DNA of 64,000 nt, taken from the NCBI RefSeq assembly GCF_000208745.1, contig NC_030850.1:34320350-34384349 (forward strand), in the 5' to 3' direction. Below are positions 1 to 11,400 of this stretch, in pieces. This stretch comes from Theobroma cacao (lineage: Eukaryota; Streptophyta; Magnoliopsida; Malvales; Malvaceae). The notes below the pieces were generated by a model. It worked only from the letters and a program-made list of their open reading frames with translations, searched no databases and was not told the origin of the DNA. Position 1 is the stretch's first letter; each line of letters starts with the position of its first letter. The translations under genes were made by a program, and so were the position numbers.

Positions 1-1089
1 AGATAATATTTCCATGACAAGGTGTTATTAAAGTAAAACAACCCATGGCAAGTTATTCTAAAGAAAACAGACACAATGATTAACCACAATAAAAGCATTA
101 TTAAATTTGATGAAAAATAATGTCGAGCAAATAAAGAAGTCTTGATAAATTTATAAATATGAACATCATACACTCCGTCAAATTAATTTTTTAAAGAGAG
201 AATATCGAGTCTTGTTTCCTCTTTAACTATTTATTATGGTGGATGATGCCAAAAAGACATATATCCACGTTAATAATCTTTGATTTTATTTATTTTATGT
301 TACCATAATTATTAAGATTTTAGTTATTTTCTAACTTAATTAGTAATAATTAAAAAAATTAAATTCATACTTAATATATTATCAATATATATAAATATTA
401 AACAAATATTTCAAAAAACCGAGAATATTAAAAAACTATTAATTATATACCAAAAAAGAGTAAAATCCGTATCCTAGTTTTTTTAGAGAAAGTGACCAAT
501 TTTAACTAATAAGTTGAGAACTTTAACCCACAATCTTTGTGCATAATCAAACATAAATTTAAACATCTTTAATTAGTGAACTTGATAATGACCTATATTA
601 AAAAATCAACTATTGACCATCAAGAAATATGTTGCAATTCGAAACCAACATCAATTTAGTCCATACCTATATGATAAAATATCTTTTTTTATTTAAGAAA
701 TGATAATTTAAATCTTACTCTTTAAGTGAAAAATCATGTACCAAATAATAAACTAAATAATCGAGTCATTGCAAAACACATACTTACTTTCAATTCCCTT
801 ATACAAAAGAAACCAAGAATTCATACAGAGAAAATTTTACTTTAAAAGGTTAAAAGTTCCATTGAATTAAAGAATTAAAGAAAATCATAGTTCCATTTAT
901 CATTCCGAATCTCATGTAACACTATTATTCTCTTTTCTTATTCTCTAGCTATTTGAATTAAAGAATTCATTTTGTGTTCAAATAATCATAGTGTCTCGTT
1001 AAAGTGAATCACAAGAAAGAAGTGGAAGAAAGCTTGCTTCCCAGTTCCAAATTAGTGTTAAAATGTAAAAACTGAAGCATGAAATAAAT

Positions 1090-1555
1090 ATAAAAAAATC
1101 ATAATTTTTAAAAGATTTCTAAATTATTTAAGAAAATACAAATTAATTTTTATTTAATCTAATTCTCATATTTTTATTTTGAACAAAATAAGTCTTATAT
1201 CCAAAGATTAACTAATTGTTATAAATCAAAATATCATTTATTTATTTTATATCTATATAATGTTGATGTGACATTAATATGGTGAGTACAAATATCACGA
1301 GATTATGTCATTATATCATATTATCATTTAATATAATTGTTAATATATTATGCCAGCACCACTTAATATAAAATAATATGCGATATTTTTATCAACACAA
1401 TTAGTCAACCAATCTATTTGATCTAGAATAAGATATAAAGATTTTAAATAAACATACAAAGATTTGATTGAATTGGGTAAAAGATAAAAGATTTATTTAA
1501 AATTTTTTAAATAATTTAAAGATTTTTTAAAAATTATTGTGTCTAAATAAACCCC
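1090..1555. repeat. Long-inverted-repeat AT-rich element, copy 1 (degenerate)
   Basis: This stretch shares ordered motifs with the copies near 2.2, 3.2, 34.4, 34.9, 45.3 and 55.6 kb. These are a 'tttttattttgaa..aaataa' left arm, a central part with 'gatgtgacatta' and 'atcatgtgat'-like words, and a right arm of the form 'taaagatt..ttgattgaattgg..' followed by 'atttatttaaaattttttaaataatttaaag'-like sequence. The right arm reads as the reverse complement of the left. No reading frame is present. It is the most diverged copy, so its ends are approximate. Confidence 0.5.
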
Positions 1556-2198
1556 TAACGGTGAAAAAGAAAAGAAAACCCATTTTCCTTTTTATTTTGG
1601 AAGGATGAATTCTTTCTCATTTTAACTAAGAAAAACAAATAAATTATTGAGTAATGCTATTTGACTCTTCATTTTTTATCTTATTAGGTTTTTTCCTTGT
1701 TATGACAAAAATTTATCAAATAAATCTAAAGATAATATCCCTTCCAAAAAAAAATCTAAAAACAATATCTACTAAATTAGGACAAGTAAATTTATTCATA
1801 AATATAAATTTTGAAATTAAATCAGACATATAATAAGAATAAAAAGCGTAAGAATTAAGATTAGAAAAGTATCTTTCATAATTCCTCGTCATGATCATGA
1901 CTGAAGACACATACAATCTCAGCATCTTGACTGTGCCCATGTATGAATATAACCCCTTTCTGATTTGCCCATTTACCCAAGCGAAAACGAAAATTCAATC
2001 CTCTGCTAACAAGTCGGGTTGAAATAATTACACTTATCAGCATTGGTGTTTAGAATTTGGACACTAGAAGAAAAAAAAATGGCACTTTGATTTGGTCTTG
2101 CAGTTCTTGTCAATTGCTGATAGACCATTTGTCAAAACCAAGTAATTCCTCGGAATGAAATTATAAGTAAACATATTTTTATTAATTTAAAAAATAAA

Positions 2199-3165
2199 AA
2201 CATAATATACAAAAAAAAAATTAATTATTTAAAAAATTTTAAAATTTTAAAAAAGTCTTTAAATAAGTGCATGTTTGGCCTAGTTTTTTTCAGCTTATTT
2301 ATCTCTTAAAAGTAAAAGTCAGACCAAACATGATCTTTTGAGAAGCTCTTTAAAAAAAAATAACTTTTTTTTAAGAACAAAATTTTTTAAAAAATAGCTT
2401 AAAAAAAAAAGCTCCAAGGAGGAGTTTTTTTTTCTCTTCTTTTAAAAATATAAGAAAATTTTTATTTTAGTTCCAAAAATATCCTCATTTGTTAAAAATA
2501 ATTACAATATTACCCTTTTTAAAAAAAGAAATACCTTCTATGATAATTTTAATAAAAATTATAACTTATAGAAAATAACTTATAAAAAAAATTTTATCAA
2601 ACAATTTTAGCTTAATTTTAAAAACTATTATTTTTCATAAAAGCTTCATAATAGATTTTAAGTAAGAAAAAAGTCAGGCCAAACAGGCTCTAAATACTTA
2701 TACTTTTATTGCATTTAATCAAACCTTTTGTACTTTTATTTTAAACAGAATAAACCTTTGTAGTTTTTTTTTTTAACTAAATAAACCCTTATAACTAATG
2801 ATTGATATAGTTAAAATGTCATTTGTTATTTTATATCATGTGATGCTAATGTAGTATGCTAAAATATTATAATTAATTATGATATAGAATGATTGCATAT
2901 CATAATTGATGATAACATAACATGTTAATTTAGTATGATAACATGATCATGTGATATTTTTCACCATATATATTAATTTTATATATGCCATGTAGGTATA
3001 AAATGATAAGTAATATTTTTGTTAATGACAATTAGTCAATTATTGTCATAGGAGTTTATTTGACTCAAAATAAAAATACGAAAGCTTGATTAAACGTAAT
3101 AAAATAATAAAGGCTTATTTGAATATTCTTGAATAGTTTAAGGATTTATTTGAGCATTATGCAAA
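2199..3165. mobile_element. Long-inverted-repeat element, copy 2, interrupted by a MITE
   Basis: The left arm near 2701-2760 and the right arm near 3053-3112 are reverse complements with few mismatches: tttaatcaaaccttttgtac on the left pairs with tacgaaagcttgattaaac on the right. The pairing continues inward (about 2785-2850 with 2985-3050), so the whole unit would fold as one long imperfect hairpin. The outermost left arm (2199-2268) is separated from the rest by a 420-bp insertion at 2269-2688. Without that insertion the element is about 547 bp. It has no coding capacity, so it is a non-autonomous foldback or MITE-type element; the superfamily is not determinable here. Confidence 0.65.
2269..2688. 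mobile_element. MITE with GC[AC]TGTTTGGCC ends, nested in copy 2
   Basis: The left end reads GCATGTTTGGCCTAG and the right end, read on the other strand, GCCTGTTTGGCCTGAC. Both are followed by T-rich sequence and an AGCTT motif. The interior is an A/T-rich 390 bp with no open frame. The flanks (tttaaataagt and tctaaatactt) resemble each other and may be a decayed target-site duplication. TGTTTGG-type termini are common in plant hAT- and PIF-like MITEs, but the superfamily is an inference. Confidence 0.6.
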
Positions 3166-4765
3166 AAATAAATAATATTTTAGAATATTTTTATATTATT
3201 AAAATTTTTTAAATGAATTTTTTTTATTTTAAATTAAATAAATTCTTAATGATTGATTGACTATGGTTAGTCAAAATAATACTTATTATAACATTACATT
3301 GATGTGGTATATTGACTTAACATAAGGGAAAGTGAGATTGTCATATGACAGCATCATCATACTACATTAACATATCATGTCATTATTTATTAAGATAACA
3401 TGATACATCAATCAGGGTTCAGGGGTGAAGCTAGCCAACATTTATTGAGGGGCTAAAGATGGAAAAGGTATAAGAATTAAAATTTTTTAAAACTAATACG
3501 TTAAATTTAAGAAATAATCAAAGATTCATAATAGACAATAATTTTATATAACATGTAAATCAAAAGAAATAAAAAAAAAACATACAATAGTTTTATAAGT
3601 ATCAAATTTTACTTGAAAAACATCCACTTCTTAAAGATTGAGCTTAGTACGTTTTGATTCATATTACTCTTTTTCATTATTTGAAGTATTGAAGTTTGAT
3701 GGTTCAAGTATAAGAAAATTATTTAAAACTGTACTTTAATCAAACTTGAAATTTTCTTTTTTGAAAAGTGTTTTTATTAAACATTTGATTGACCAAAGAC
3801 TCCTAAAGCACTTGACAACTTATACAATTACATGAAAAAACCACTCTAAAAACTTGATGGTTGCTCAAAGAAAACAAAAATGCCCAACAACAAAAAGAAG
3901 AGCAAGCACATTAGACTACTAACATAAAAAAAAATAATTTAAGATCAAATCCTAATCAATGGGTAGCCAACATCCAATATTATTATTTTATTTCTATTTA
4001 AATTTAAAATGTTAAATATAAAACTATAATGTATGAAATAAAAATAGCTAAATACGATATACAAGATTTTACATAATGGTTAAATATATAAATAATTAAA
4101 TAATATAAATAGAAAGAAAAATATAAAAAAAAATTACTTCTTCTTAATTTTACACAATGATAGTGAATGGTTTTCGTCATTCTTTATCCAAACTCAGGAA
4201 TTCATAATTTTTTTTAAAGAATAAAATGTATTTTAATGGTGAGTTACAGAGAAAAGACTAAAGCAAAAATAAAAAAAAAGAAAAGAAAGAGAGAGACAAA
4301 GGTGTGAAGAAATTTAAATTAGGGTAAAGTTAAGTAGGGTTTATGAGGTCATTTTATTATTTTTTATTTATATTAATATTAAAATAAAAAAATTATTTTG
4401 AGAGAACCATGAAGAATATATATAAAATAAATAATTCCATAAATTTTGAAAGAGACCATTTAAAATATATAATAAATAAAAATTCTAAAAAATTTGGAAT
4501 GGGCATTAATATATATATATATAATAAAAAATTTTAAAAATTTTGAGAGACCATGACACTACCCTCTGCCTCTAACATCAATATTATATGACATAAAATG
4601 ATCGGTGTCATTCTTATTAATAATAATTCACCGTTAATTATAAAGATCTAAATTTAAAATAAAAGTGTAAGAATTTAATTAAACATTATAACAAAATAAA
4701 ATTTATTTAAAATTTTCTAAATAATTTATAATTTTTTTCAATATTATGTAAAAAAATAATGAGAA
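3166..4765. mobile_element. Long-inverted-repeat element, copy 3, split by a later insertion
   Basis: The left half (about 3166-3412) carries the family's left arm and centre ('ttttattttaaattaaataaa', 'gattgattgac', 'gatgtggtat'). The right half (about 4575-4765) carries the family's right arm ('cataaaatgatcgg', 'ttaattataaagatc', 'tttaattaaacatt'). Joined at the duplicated 8-mer, the two halves read through in the same order as copies 2 and 5. The split is therefore an insertion into an existing repeat. Confidence 0.55.
3413..4574. mobile_element. Insertion of ~1.16 kb flanked by an 8-bp direct repeat
   Basis: The 8-mer ACATCAAT occurs at 3405-3412 and again at 4575-4582, exactly where copy 3 of the inverted-repeat family is interrupted. 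Eight-base target duplications are the usual size for hAT elements. The ends show weak inverted similarity: CAGGGGTGAAG near the left edge and CAGAGGGTAGTG on the other strand near the right edge. The interior is AT-rich without a coding frame, so this would be a non-autonomous element. Part of the right side repeats phrases such as 'gagaccat' with spacing of about 110 bp. Confidence 0.5.
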
Positions 4766-6245
4766 TTTTATGAAAATGACCTAGCATTAGCCACGAGATA
4801 GGAAAGGTAGATAATGCTTCTCCTGATGTGCTCTCTTGCTTGCTAATTAAAGGAAAAAGCAAAAAAAACTTTAACTTTAAAATAAAAATTAAATAAAAGT
4901 AAATCCAATTACAAGAAACAAAAGCACCCGCTCTTTTTTATTTTTGAATTTTTAAAAATTGAAATATACTTTCTTACTTTAATTAAAAATAAAAATCGTA
5001 AGGATCAACAACAATGTCAAGTTTATCCAAAAAAATTAATTTGAAAAATGCTTTTCGGAATATTGGCTCAATCCCATCCAACTCCATATCCAAACATTAA
5101 TGAAGATAAAGAGTCAGATTCCAATGTGCCATCACCCCAAAGCTTGATGAATCACATTGATATCCACGTGAACTGCATCAAACGCTCACAGCTACCTTCA
5201 CTACTTGCCCTTATCCTAATCCGCAATTTTGCAAGCATGAGTTTTTTTTTTTTTTTTTTAATTTCAGTTTGCAATAAATGAATCTTATAGTAAACCTAGT
5301 AGGAGTAAAAATTATTATAGAGACCTTGTTTTATAAAAATTTAAAATGTTGACAAATTCACAAATTATTATTTTTTAGAAATCAATTTCAATATATATAA
5401 ATCATACGTAAGAACATTTAGTTCAATAATCAATACATAATTTTGTTATTTAAAAAACAAAGTTTAAATTTATATAATGTGTAAACTTTAGTAAGTGATA
5501 TACTTTTTATTAAAATTCTACTTTATCATTTCAACTTTAAATATACTAAGTTGTGAATTTCATAATGCCTTTTGTTTTGTGAACTTGAAGAGAATAAAAC
5601 TCTCAACCCTTTAAGCTTTGATCACTATTGACTCTTACTCTTAAAATTTCCATATTTTTCTCTTTAAACAAAGACTCTTACTATATTTATTACCATAGTA
5701 AATTTCCATAACCTGCCTTGACATTACAAAACTCTTCTGGTTTTTGTTTTCTAAAATTTCTTTGGTTCATAAGCACTTGCAAATCAAGTAGTAAAACCAA
5801 TTAGAAATCTAATTTAGATATCTTATTAGATGGTAACTTAATCTGATAAGAGTAAGTTAGGAATGAAAAAAAACAAAAAAACAAAAAAACAAAAGGGGGA
5901 AACAGAAAAGAGTAAGGGGCTGTACATGAGGGTTTCTTTTGAAAAGGCCCTGCCATTTCGGCTTCCACAGGGACTTTCTTTATACGCCAAACCTGGCTAC
6001 TCCAGCTTTCAAGATTTCTCTGCCCTTTCGCTCTCTCTCTCTCTTTCCTCTTCCTCCTTAAGTTCCTACGGCATAGATCAACTTTGGGTCTTAGAGCTAG
6101 GAAGCTAGGATTAGATTTGCACATCCTTCAACATCAGAATCTAAGGACTAAGGTCTAATTTTTCTTCCACTCTGTCTTTTTTAATCTTTCTTAGCACCTT
6201 TTTTTTTTTATTCCTTTTCCCTTTCTTGAGCCCAGAATCGAAACC
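4766..6245. other. Intergenic region and 5' flank of the DUF604 gene
   Basis: No supportable gene is present. Short open frames here have no recognisable composition. A T-run lies near 5240-5260. A CT-rich microsatellite-like tract (about 6030-6055, 'ctctctctctctct') and a polypyrimidine stretch up to 6230 sit just before the start codon at 6246. This is typical of a plant 5' untranslated leader. Confidence 0.5.
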
Positions 6246-9116
6246 ATGAAAAACAAGCCAAAGGTGGAAGAAAACTTTCTATGGGATCAAAACATGAAAA
6301 ACCATTTTACGATTCCATGGGCCTTCCCAAAGTTAGTAGTTTCTTCCATCCTTCTAATCTCTATTCTCTGCATCTTCTACACACTGAGCTTCTCGAATGT
6401 TTCAAACTCATCTAATCAGGAACTCAAAATCATCAAAACCATTCATGGTATTGACCAAGATGTAATCCCACCTGTTTCATCTCCAAAACCAAAACCCCAG
6501 GAAAAAACTGGCCTTCAACACATAGTTTTCGGCATTGCAGCCTCAGCTCGCTTATGGGATCACCGGAAAAATTACATCAAACTCTGGTGGAAACCCCAAG
6601 AAATGCGCGGCATCGTCTGGTTAGACAAGGCCGTCGAAAATGGAGATGACGACCATCTTTTGCCACCAATAAAGATCTCAAGGGATACTCCCGAGTTCAA
6701 GTACAGGAACCCAAAAGGCCACCGTTCTGCCATAAGGATATCCCGTATAGTTTCTGAGACTCTACGGCTTGGCTTGGAAGGTGTGAGATGGTTCGTTATG
6801 GGAGATGATGATACATTTTTTGTGCCTGATAATTTGGTCAGAGTCTTATCTAAATATGATCATAACCAGTTTTATTACATTGGGAGTTCTTCAGAGAGTC
6901 ATTTGCAGAACATAAATTTTTCTTACGGGATGGCTTATGGCGGTGGAGGTTTCGCCATCAGTTACCCCTTGGCTAAAGCTCTTGAAAAAATGCAAGACAG
7001 GTGTATACAGAGATATCCACGATTATACGGTTCTGATGATCGGATTCACGCTTGCATGGCTGAGCTCGGAGTTGCTCTCACCAAGGAACGCGGATTTCAC
7101 CAGGTTTGTCTGTTTCTTTACTTCCTCTATATGACAAGGAACAAGAAATTGAATGATTCGATTGTTTGAAGATTTCGTTTTGTTACTTCCAACTTGTTTA
7201 CTACTGCCGCGATTAATTGGTTTCCTTCTGAGTCCTTGACACGGTTTGGAAAAGTTAATGATTTCCTCAGTACTTCACTAACGAATAATGATTTTCTCAG
7301 TACTTTACTCTTGTTAGTTTATTTGAAGAGAGTAGTTCAAATCTAGTTTTTGTTTTAGCTAATGCACTACTTGGGGTGGTCTATTCCCTAGTATCTAGGA
7401 ATATAAATAAATAAAACCTAATCCCACCAATAACAAAAGTTTTAGTTATTGTAGATAATACTATAATTCGAAGTTGGACCAGCCGATCAGATTAAAACGA
7501 AAAAAAAAAAACCCCTTCTTTTTTGGGTTTATCATGACATCTGGGTCCTCGGGGTTTCCTTTTTCTTTTCAAAATTTTAAACTATTTGAGCTTAGGTTTC
7601 TTCATCTCGCATATCACGGCATTGATAGGCACCAGCTTTCTACAGCTTTTGCAAGCCCGTTGGTCACATGTTTTCAGCATCACCGTCCATCCCAATGAAT
7701 TCATTGATTGACCCTTCCGAAACCAAAGTCTAAAGACGGTGAAACCAAAGCCAATTCCGCAGTCAATCATTTTCGTCTGTTTCGCAAATGTTATTCGGAA
7801 TCACTTTCTCCGAAACATTGGACCACGCCATCACACTTGTCGCCTTAACGTTTTCTACCATATTCTGTCTGCCCTAGTTAAAACTTTTTTGGTTTTCTTA
7901 AAGTTCCAATCCATGTTCTTTAGCCACGTGGACGACAAGAAATTAATACGCATGTCTTGTAAATGGACACGTGTTCACTTCAAACATGTGCTTCGACTTA
8001 TTTGGTAGATGAACGAATTCAAACATTTGACAACAGATTGATGGGACTTGGTTAGGGTTTTTTTTTTTTGTTAGTGTTAAACAATCTTGGTTTCAAAATT
8101 TTTGTCAAGATTTGATGATATTTGTGGCCGAACTCAACTACCATAGCCCTTTTTGTCGACATACAAATTTGAAGGCTTGGGCCACATTTACCTCCATAAT
8201 TTGTTCAAAGGTGTGGCCCTCTCTTTCTATCCATAAGTCCACTTTTCAGAGTCACAGCACTGATAAGCCAATCCTGAAATGTTGAAAGAAAGTAAGAATT
8301 AATTTCAGATCTTATATGAATTCATTAATGATCACTAGCTAACTCTTTAGTGTGGGTTTTTAATCAGTATGATGTGTATGGAAGCCTCTTGGGCCTCCTG
8401 GGAGCGCACCCTGTTGCTCCGCTGGTCTCTATTCACCACCTAGACGTGGTTCAGCCCATATTCCCCAATGTGAACAGGGTCCAAGCCCTACAACGTCTCA
8501 AGGTTCCAATAAATCTGGACTCGGCTGCAGTCATGCAGCAATCCGTTTGCTATGACAAAACCAGAAGCTGGACCATCTCGGTCTCCTGGGGCTATGCAGT
8601 TCAAATATACAGGGGCATATTTTCAGTTAGAGAAATGGAAATGCCAGCTAGAACTTTTCTGAATTGGTACAGGAGAGCGGATTACACTGGCTTCTCTTTC
8701 AATACCCGTCCTTTTAGCAGGAATGTTTGCCAAAAGCCATTTGTGTATTACTTGTCTAATGCATTACACAACAAGAATACAAACCAGACAGCTAGTGAGT
8801 ATGTTCAGCACCAAGTTTCAAGCTCCGAATGCAAGTGGAGGATGGCAGATCCTTCACGGATCGAGAGGGTGGAGGTTTACAAAAAACCTGATCCAAATTT
8901 ATGGGACAAGGTAAGTTTCTATGCTTTGTTTTCTGCAAATTCTTTTGTATAGCTTGAAGCACTCTTTGATCGCTTGCTAAATGGATAAATTTCTGTTGTG
9001 GTTTTGAGCAGTCTCCGAGAAGGAATTGTTGCAGGGTCTTGCCTACCAAGAAGAAAGGGACAATGGTTATTGATGTAGGAGAGTGCGGAGAAGATGAGGT
9101 CATAGAATTGCGATGA
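6246..9116 (+). CDS. DUF604 family (fringe-like beta-1,3-glycosyltransferase-related) protein
   Basis: Three exons, 6246-7103, 8368-8910 and 9012-9116, join in phase 0 at both junctions and encode 501 residues, the usual length for this family. The protein is a type II membrane form: a short cytosolic N-terminus, one hydrophobic anchor at about residues 30-48, then a lumenal catalytic-type domain. A DDD metal/nucleotide-sugar motif (residues 187-189, in MGDDDTFF) and a glycine-rich GGGGFAIS segment (232-239) match the fringe-like fold. The conserved C-terminal half, with YDVYGSLLGLL at its start, is in exon 2. The family is predicted to act in the Golgi; donor and acceptor are not known to me. 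Intron 1 is 1.26 kb, intron 2 is 101 bp. The start was chosen as the first ATG of the frame, directly before the anchor. As I recall, an Arabidopsis DUF604 gene (At1g01570) also adjoins FRO genes. Confidence 0.9.
7924..7974. promoter_or_regulatory. Two G-box palindromes in DUF604 intron 1
   Basis: CCACGTGG (7924-7931) and ACACGTGT (7967-7974) lie 35 bp apart in the 1.26-kb first intron. G-boxes bind plant bHLH and bZIP factors. The spacing and pair suggest a possible intronic regulatory site, but two palindromes could also occur by chance. Confidence 0.3.
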
Positions 9117-9951
9117 GCAGTTTCACTCTTCCTGCTCTTCATGGTTGATTGAATTCTTCTTTTTAGTGAAATCTAGACTACAGATCATTATCCATAGCAA
9201 TGGGAGTTGAAAAGCTGATTATAGAAAATTGTTACCAGGATCATCACACATGATTTGCATGTAAATTTCTTGCTGTACAATTCAGCCCAAAGCCATTTCA
9301 ATTCATTTTCTTCCAAGTGCTTCTACTTCATGAAGGACTACACTCGAGAAAGAGAGAAATTCATAAACAAATCCATATAAACTTTAACTCAACCTTACTT
9401 GTCTTTTTGATCGAGTTAAACCCAAAACTTACAAAGGGATGAACAGAATGGAGCATACCTAAAATTAGAATTGACCCATTGGGTTAAACGTCTGGTTCGA
9501 GTAAAATGTAGACATCTATAACATATACAAAAGAAAGACTAAAAGGGCTTTCTCATTTACCCACTTGGATGGTATAAGAAAGAAAGAGAAAAAGGAAAGA
9601 AAAAAACAGATAGAAAGAGACCCGCGTGTCATGCACGGACCGTAATCTAAAAAAATTAAAAGAATAAGGATGTGAAGTCTTTTCAAATGGAGAACTGGTG
9701 GGGTGGTGGTGAGGTCCACACGCACATCTCTTACCCTTCAACAACGCGTCGGTAAAGATATGAAGGAGGTAGAATCTCTCGTGTCCTGACAACTGTCTTG
9801 ACTCATCGACATTTGCTAACCCAAGTCAAGTCGTCCCCTTGGTTAGGCCTCACCCCAAATAAAGCAAGACACGCTCAAAATCTCCCCATTCCCCCCCCCC
9901 CCTCTTCTTCATTCTCTTCATGTTCTTCGATCAGTAGCTCTGTTTTCTCTC
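9117..9951. other. Intergenic region and 5' leader of the malectin receptor
   Basis: This interval holds the 3' flank of the DUF604 gene, a purine-rich stretch near 9570-9610, and a run of about 12 C (9892-9903) followed by TC-rich sequence leading to the ATG at 9952. No separate gene is supported. The C-run is a site of likely length variation or assembly error in the leader. Confidence 0.5.
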
Positions 9952-11400
9952 ATGGAAACTATACTTACAAGACTTGGTTTCTCCTTCTTCCTTGTTTTTG
10001 TCTTTACTTTTTATGATCTCTCTTCATCTTTCTCTCCGATTGACAATTATCTCGTCAATTCTGGCGCCTCCCTGGACTCCACCGTAGACAATCGTCGTTT
10101 CATCTCTGACTCGTCTGATTCCTCTAACTCACAGCGTCTCTCTTCACCCGAGACCTTCTCACTCTGTGCTGGAACTCTTCTTCCGGGTCTGCCTCAAATC
10201 TATCATACCGCCAGGGTTTTCAAGGCACCGTCGAAATACGTTTTCGATGTCAAGGATCCAGGGATGCACATGGTACGTCTCCATTTTCACCAATTCAGTT
10301 CATCAAAGTTGAATCTTGGTGACTCCCAATTTCACGTTTTGGTTAATGGGTTGGTAGCTTTGACCAATTTTAGTGGTGGGAATTTGGTGGGTCCTAAGGT
10401 TATGGAATATTTGCTTTGCATTCATTCAGAAAAGCTTGAAATCACTTTTGTTCCTGCTAAAAGATCGAAATTTGCTTTTGTTAATGCGATTGAAGTTATA
10501 TCTGCGCCTCAAGATTTGATACTGGAAACTGCTCAATCTGTCAACGGTGACAAAGTTAAGCCTTTTGAGGGGTTAAATCAACAAGCATTTGAAGTTGTGC
10601 ATAGGGTAACTGTAGGAGGTGCTAAAGTTACTCCTTTTAATGATACTTTGTGGAGAACTTGGGTGCCTGATGATGAGTATATGAAATCGACCGAAGGATC
10701 GACTAGGGTGTACTTTGCTGGTAGAATTAAGTACCAAGCTGGTGGGGCGAGTCGTGAAGTTGGTCCTGATAATGTGTATAATTCTGCTCGGTTGATTCAA
10801 AGCAAGAATGCTTCTATTCCTAATATGAACCTCACATGGGAGTTTCCGGTGATTGAGGGTTATAAGTATCTTGTTCGGATGCATTTCTGTGATATTGCTA
10901 GTATATCCCTTGGATTGCTGTTTTTCAATGTTCATGTTAATGGGCATTTAGCCTATAAGGATTTTGATCCCTCGGCTGTTACAAATTACTTGTTGGCTTC
11001 TCCCATTTATGCGGATTTTGTGGTTGATGCTGATCATTCAGGGGTTGTGAGTGTAAGTGTTGGACCTTCAAGCAATAGCATGGCATACGCAGTTGATGCT
11101 ATTTTAAATGGGGTGGAGATCATGAAGATGAATAATTCAGTAGGTAGTCTTGATGGCGAGCTGCCTGCAGAGTCTGTTTTGAAGTGTTGGCCAAGAAGAA
11201 GTGCTGGTATTCTGCTTTCTTTGATTGCTCTTGTGTGTTTACTACTGAGCTTATCAGCGATTATCCATAGGAGGAACACAAACAAGGTCGACTCTGTGCC
11301 ATGGTCAAAATTGCCTGTGGATGTCCCAGAAATTTCTCCGAAGCAAGGCAAACAACAATTATCAAGTATAAAGATTGTTAAGGATCCACTGGCTTTGTAA
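9952..11400 (+). CDS. CrRLK1L-type malectin-like receptor protein lacking a kinase domain
   Basis: Intronless, 482 residues. It has a signal peptide (about 1-26), a two-part malectin-like ectodomain (about 30-395), a transmembrane helix (about 418-438) and a 44-residue basic tail ending DPLAL. Family hallmarks are FSPIDNYLVNSG at the mature N-terminus, PFNDTLWRTWVPDDEY near the middle, a VRLHF/VRMHFCDI pair and NGVEIMKM before the anchor. The closest clade by eye is the At5g24010-type Catharanthus roseus RLK1-like group. Normal members run to about 820-880 residues, with an intracellular Ser/Thr kinase. Here the tail keeps a juxtamembrane PWSKLP motif and then stops at TAA. No kinase motif was seen in the following kilobase. 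Several N-glycosylation sequons (NFS, NDT, NAS, NLT) fit a wall-facing domain. It probably acts as a cell-surface binding partner or decoy; that role is inferred. Confidence 0.88.
   Translation: METILTRLGFSFFLVFVFTFYDLSSSFSPIDNYLVNSGASLDSTVDNRRFISDSSDSSNSQRLSSPETFSLCAGTLLPGLPQIYHTARVFKAPSKYVFDVKDPGMHMVRLHFHQFSSSKLNLGDSQFHVLVNGLVALTNFSGGNLVGPKVMEYLLCIHSEKLEITFVPAKRSKFAFVNAIEVISAPQDLILETAQSVNGDKVKPFEGLNQQAFEVVHRVTVGGAKVTPFNDTLWRTWVPDDEYMKSTEGSTRVYFAGRIKYQAGGASREVGPDNVYNSARLIQSKNASIPNMNLTWEFPVIEGYKYLVRMHFCDIASISLGLLFFNVHVNGHLAYKDFDPSAVTNYLLASPIYADFVVDADHSGVVSVSVGPSSNSMAYAVDAILNGVEIMKMNNSVGSLDGELPAESVLKCWPRRSAGILLSLIALVCLLLSLSAIIHRRNTNKVDSVPWSKLPVDVPEISPKQGKQQLSSIKIVKDPLAL

Noticed and set aside
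3405..4582. Long terminal repeat retrotransposon
   Set aside because: No long direct repeats, primer-binding site or polypurine tract at the ends, and the duplication is 8 bp rather than 4-6 bp.
5801..6124. 107-codon minus-strand frame before the DUF604 gene
   Set aside because: It lies over the CT-rich 5' leader, giving a run of charged residues; no family resemblance.
9892..9903. C-run as a regulatory structure (i-motif/G-quadruplex)
   Set aside because: A single homopolymer of about 12 C does not give the four separate tracts required; more likely a slippage-prone site or sequencing artefact.
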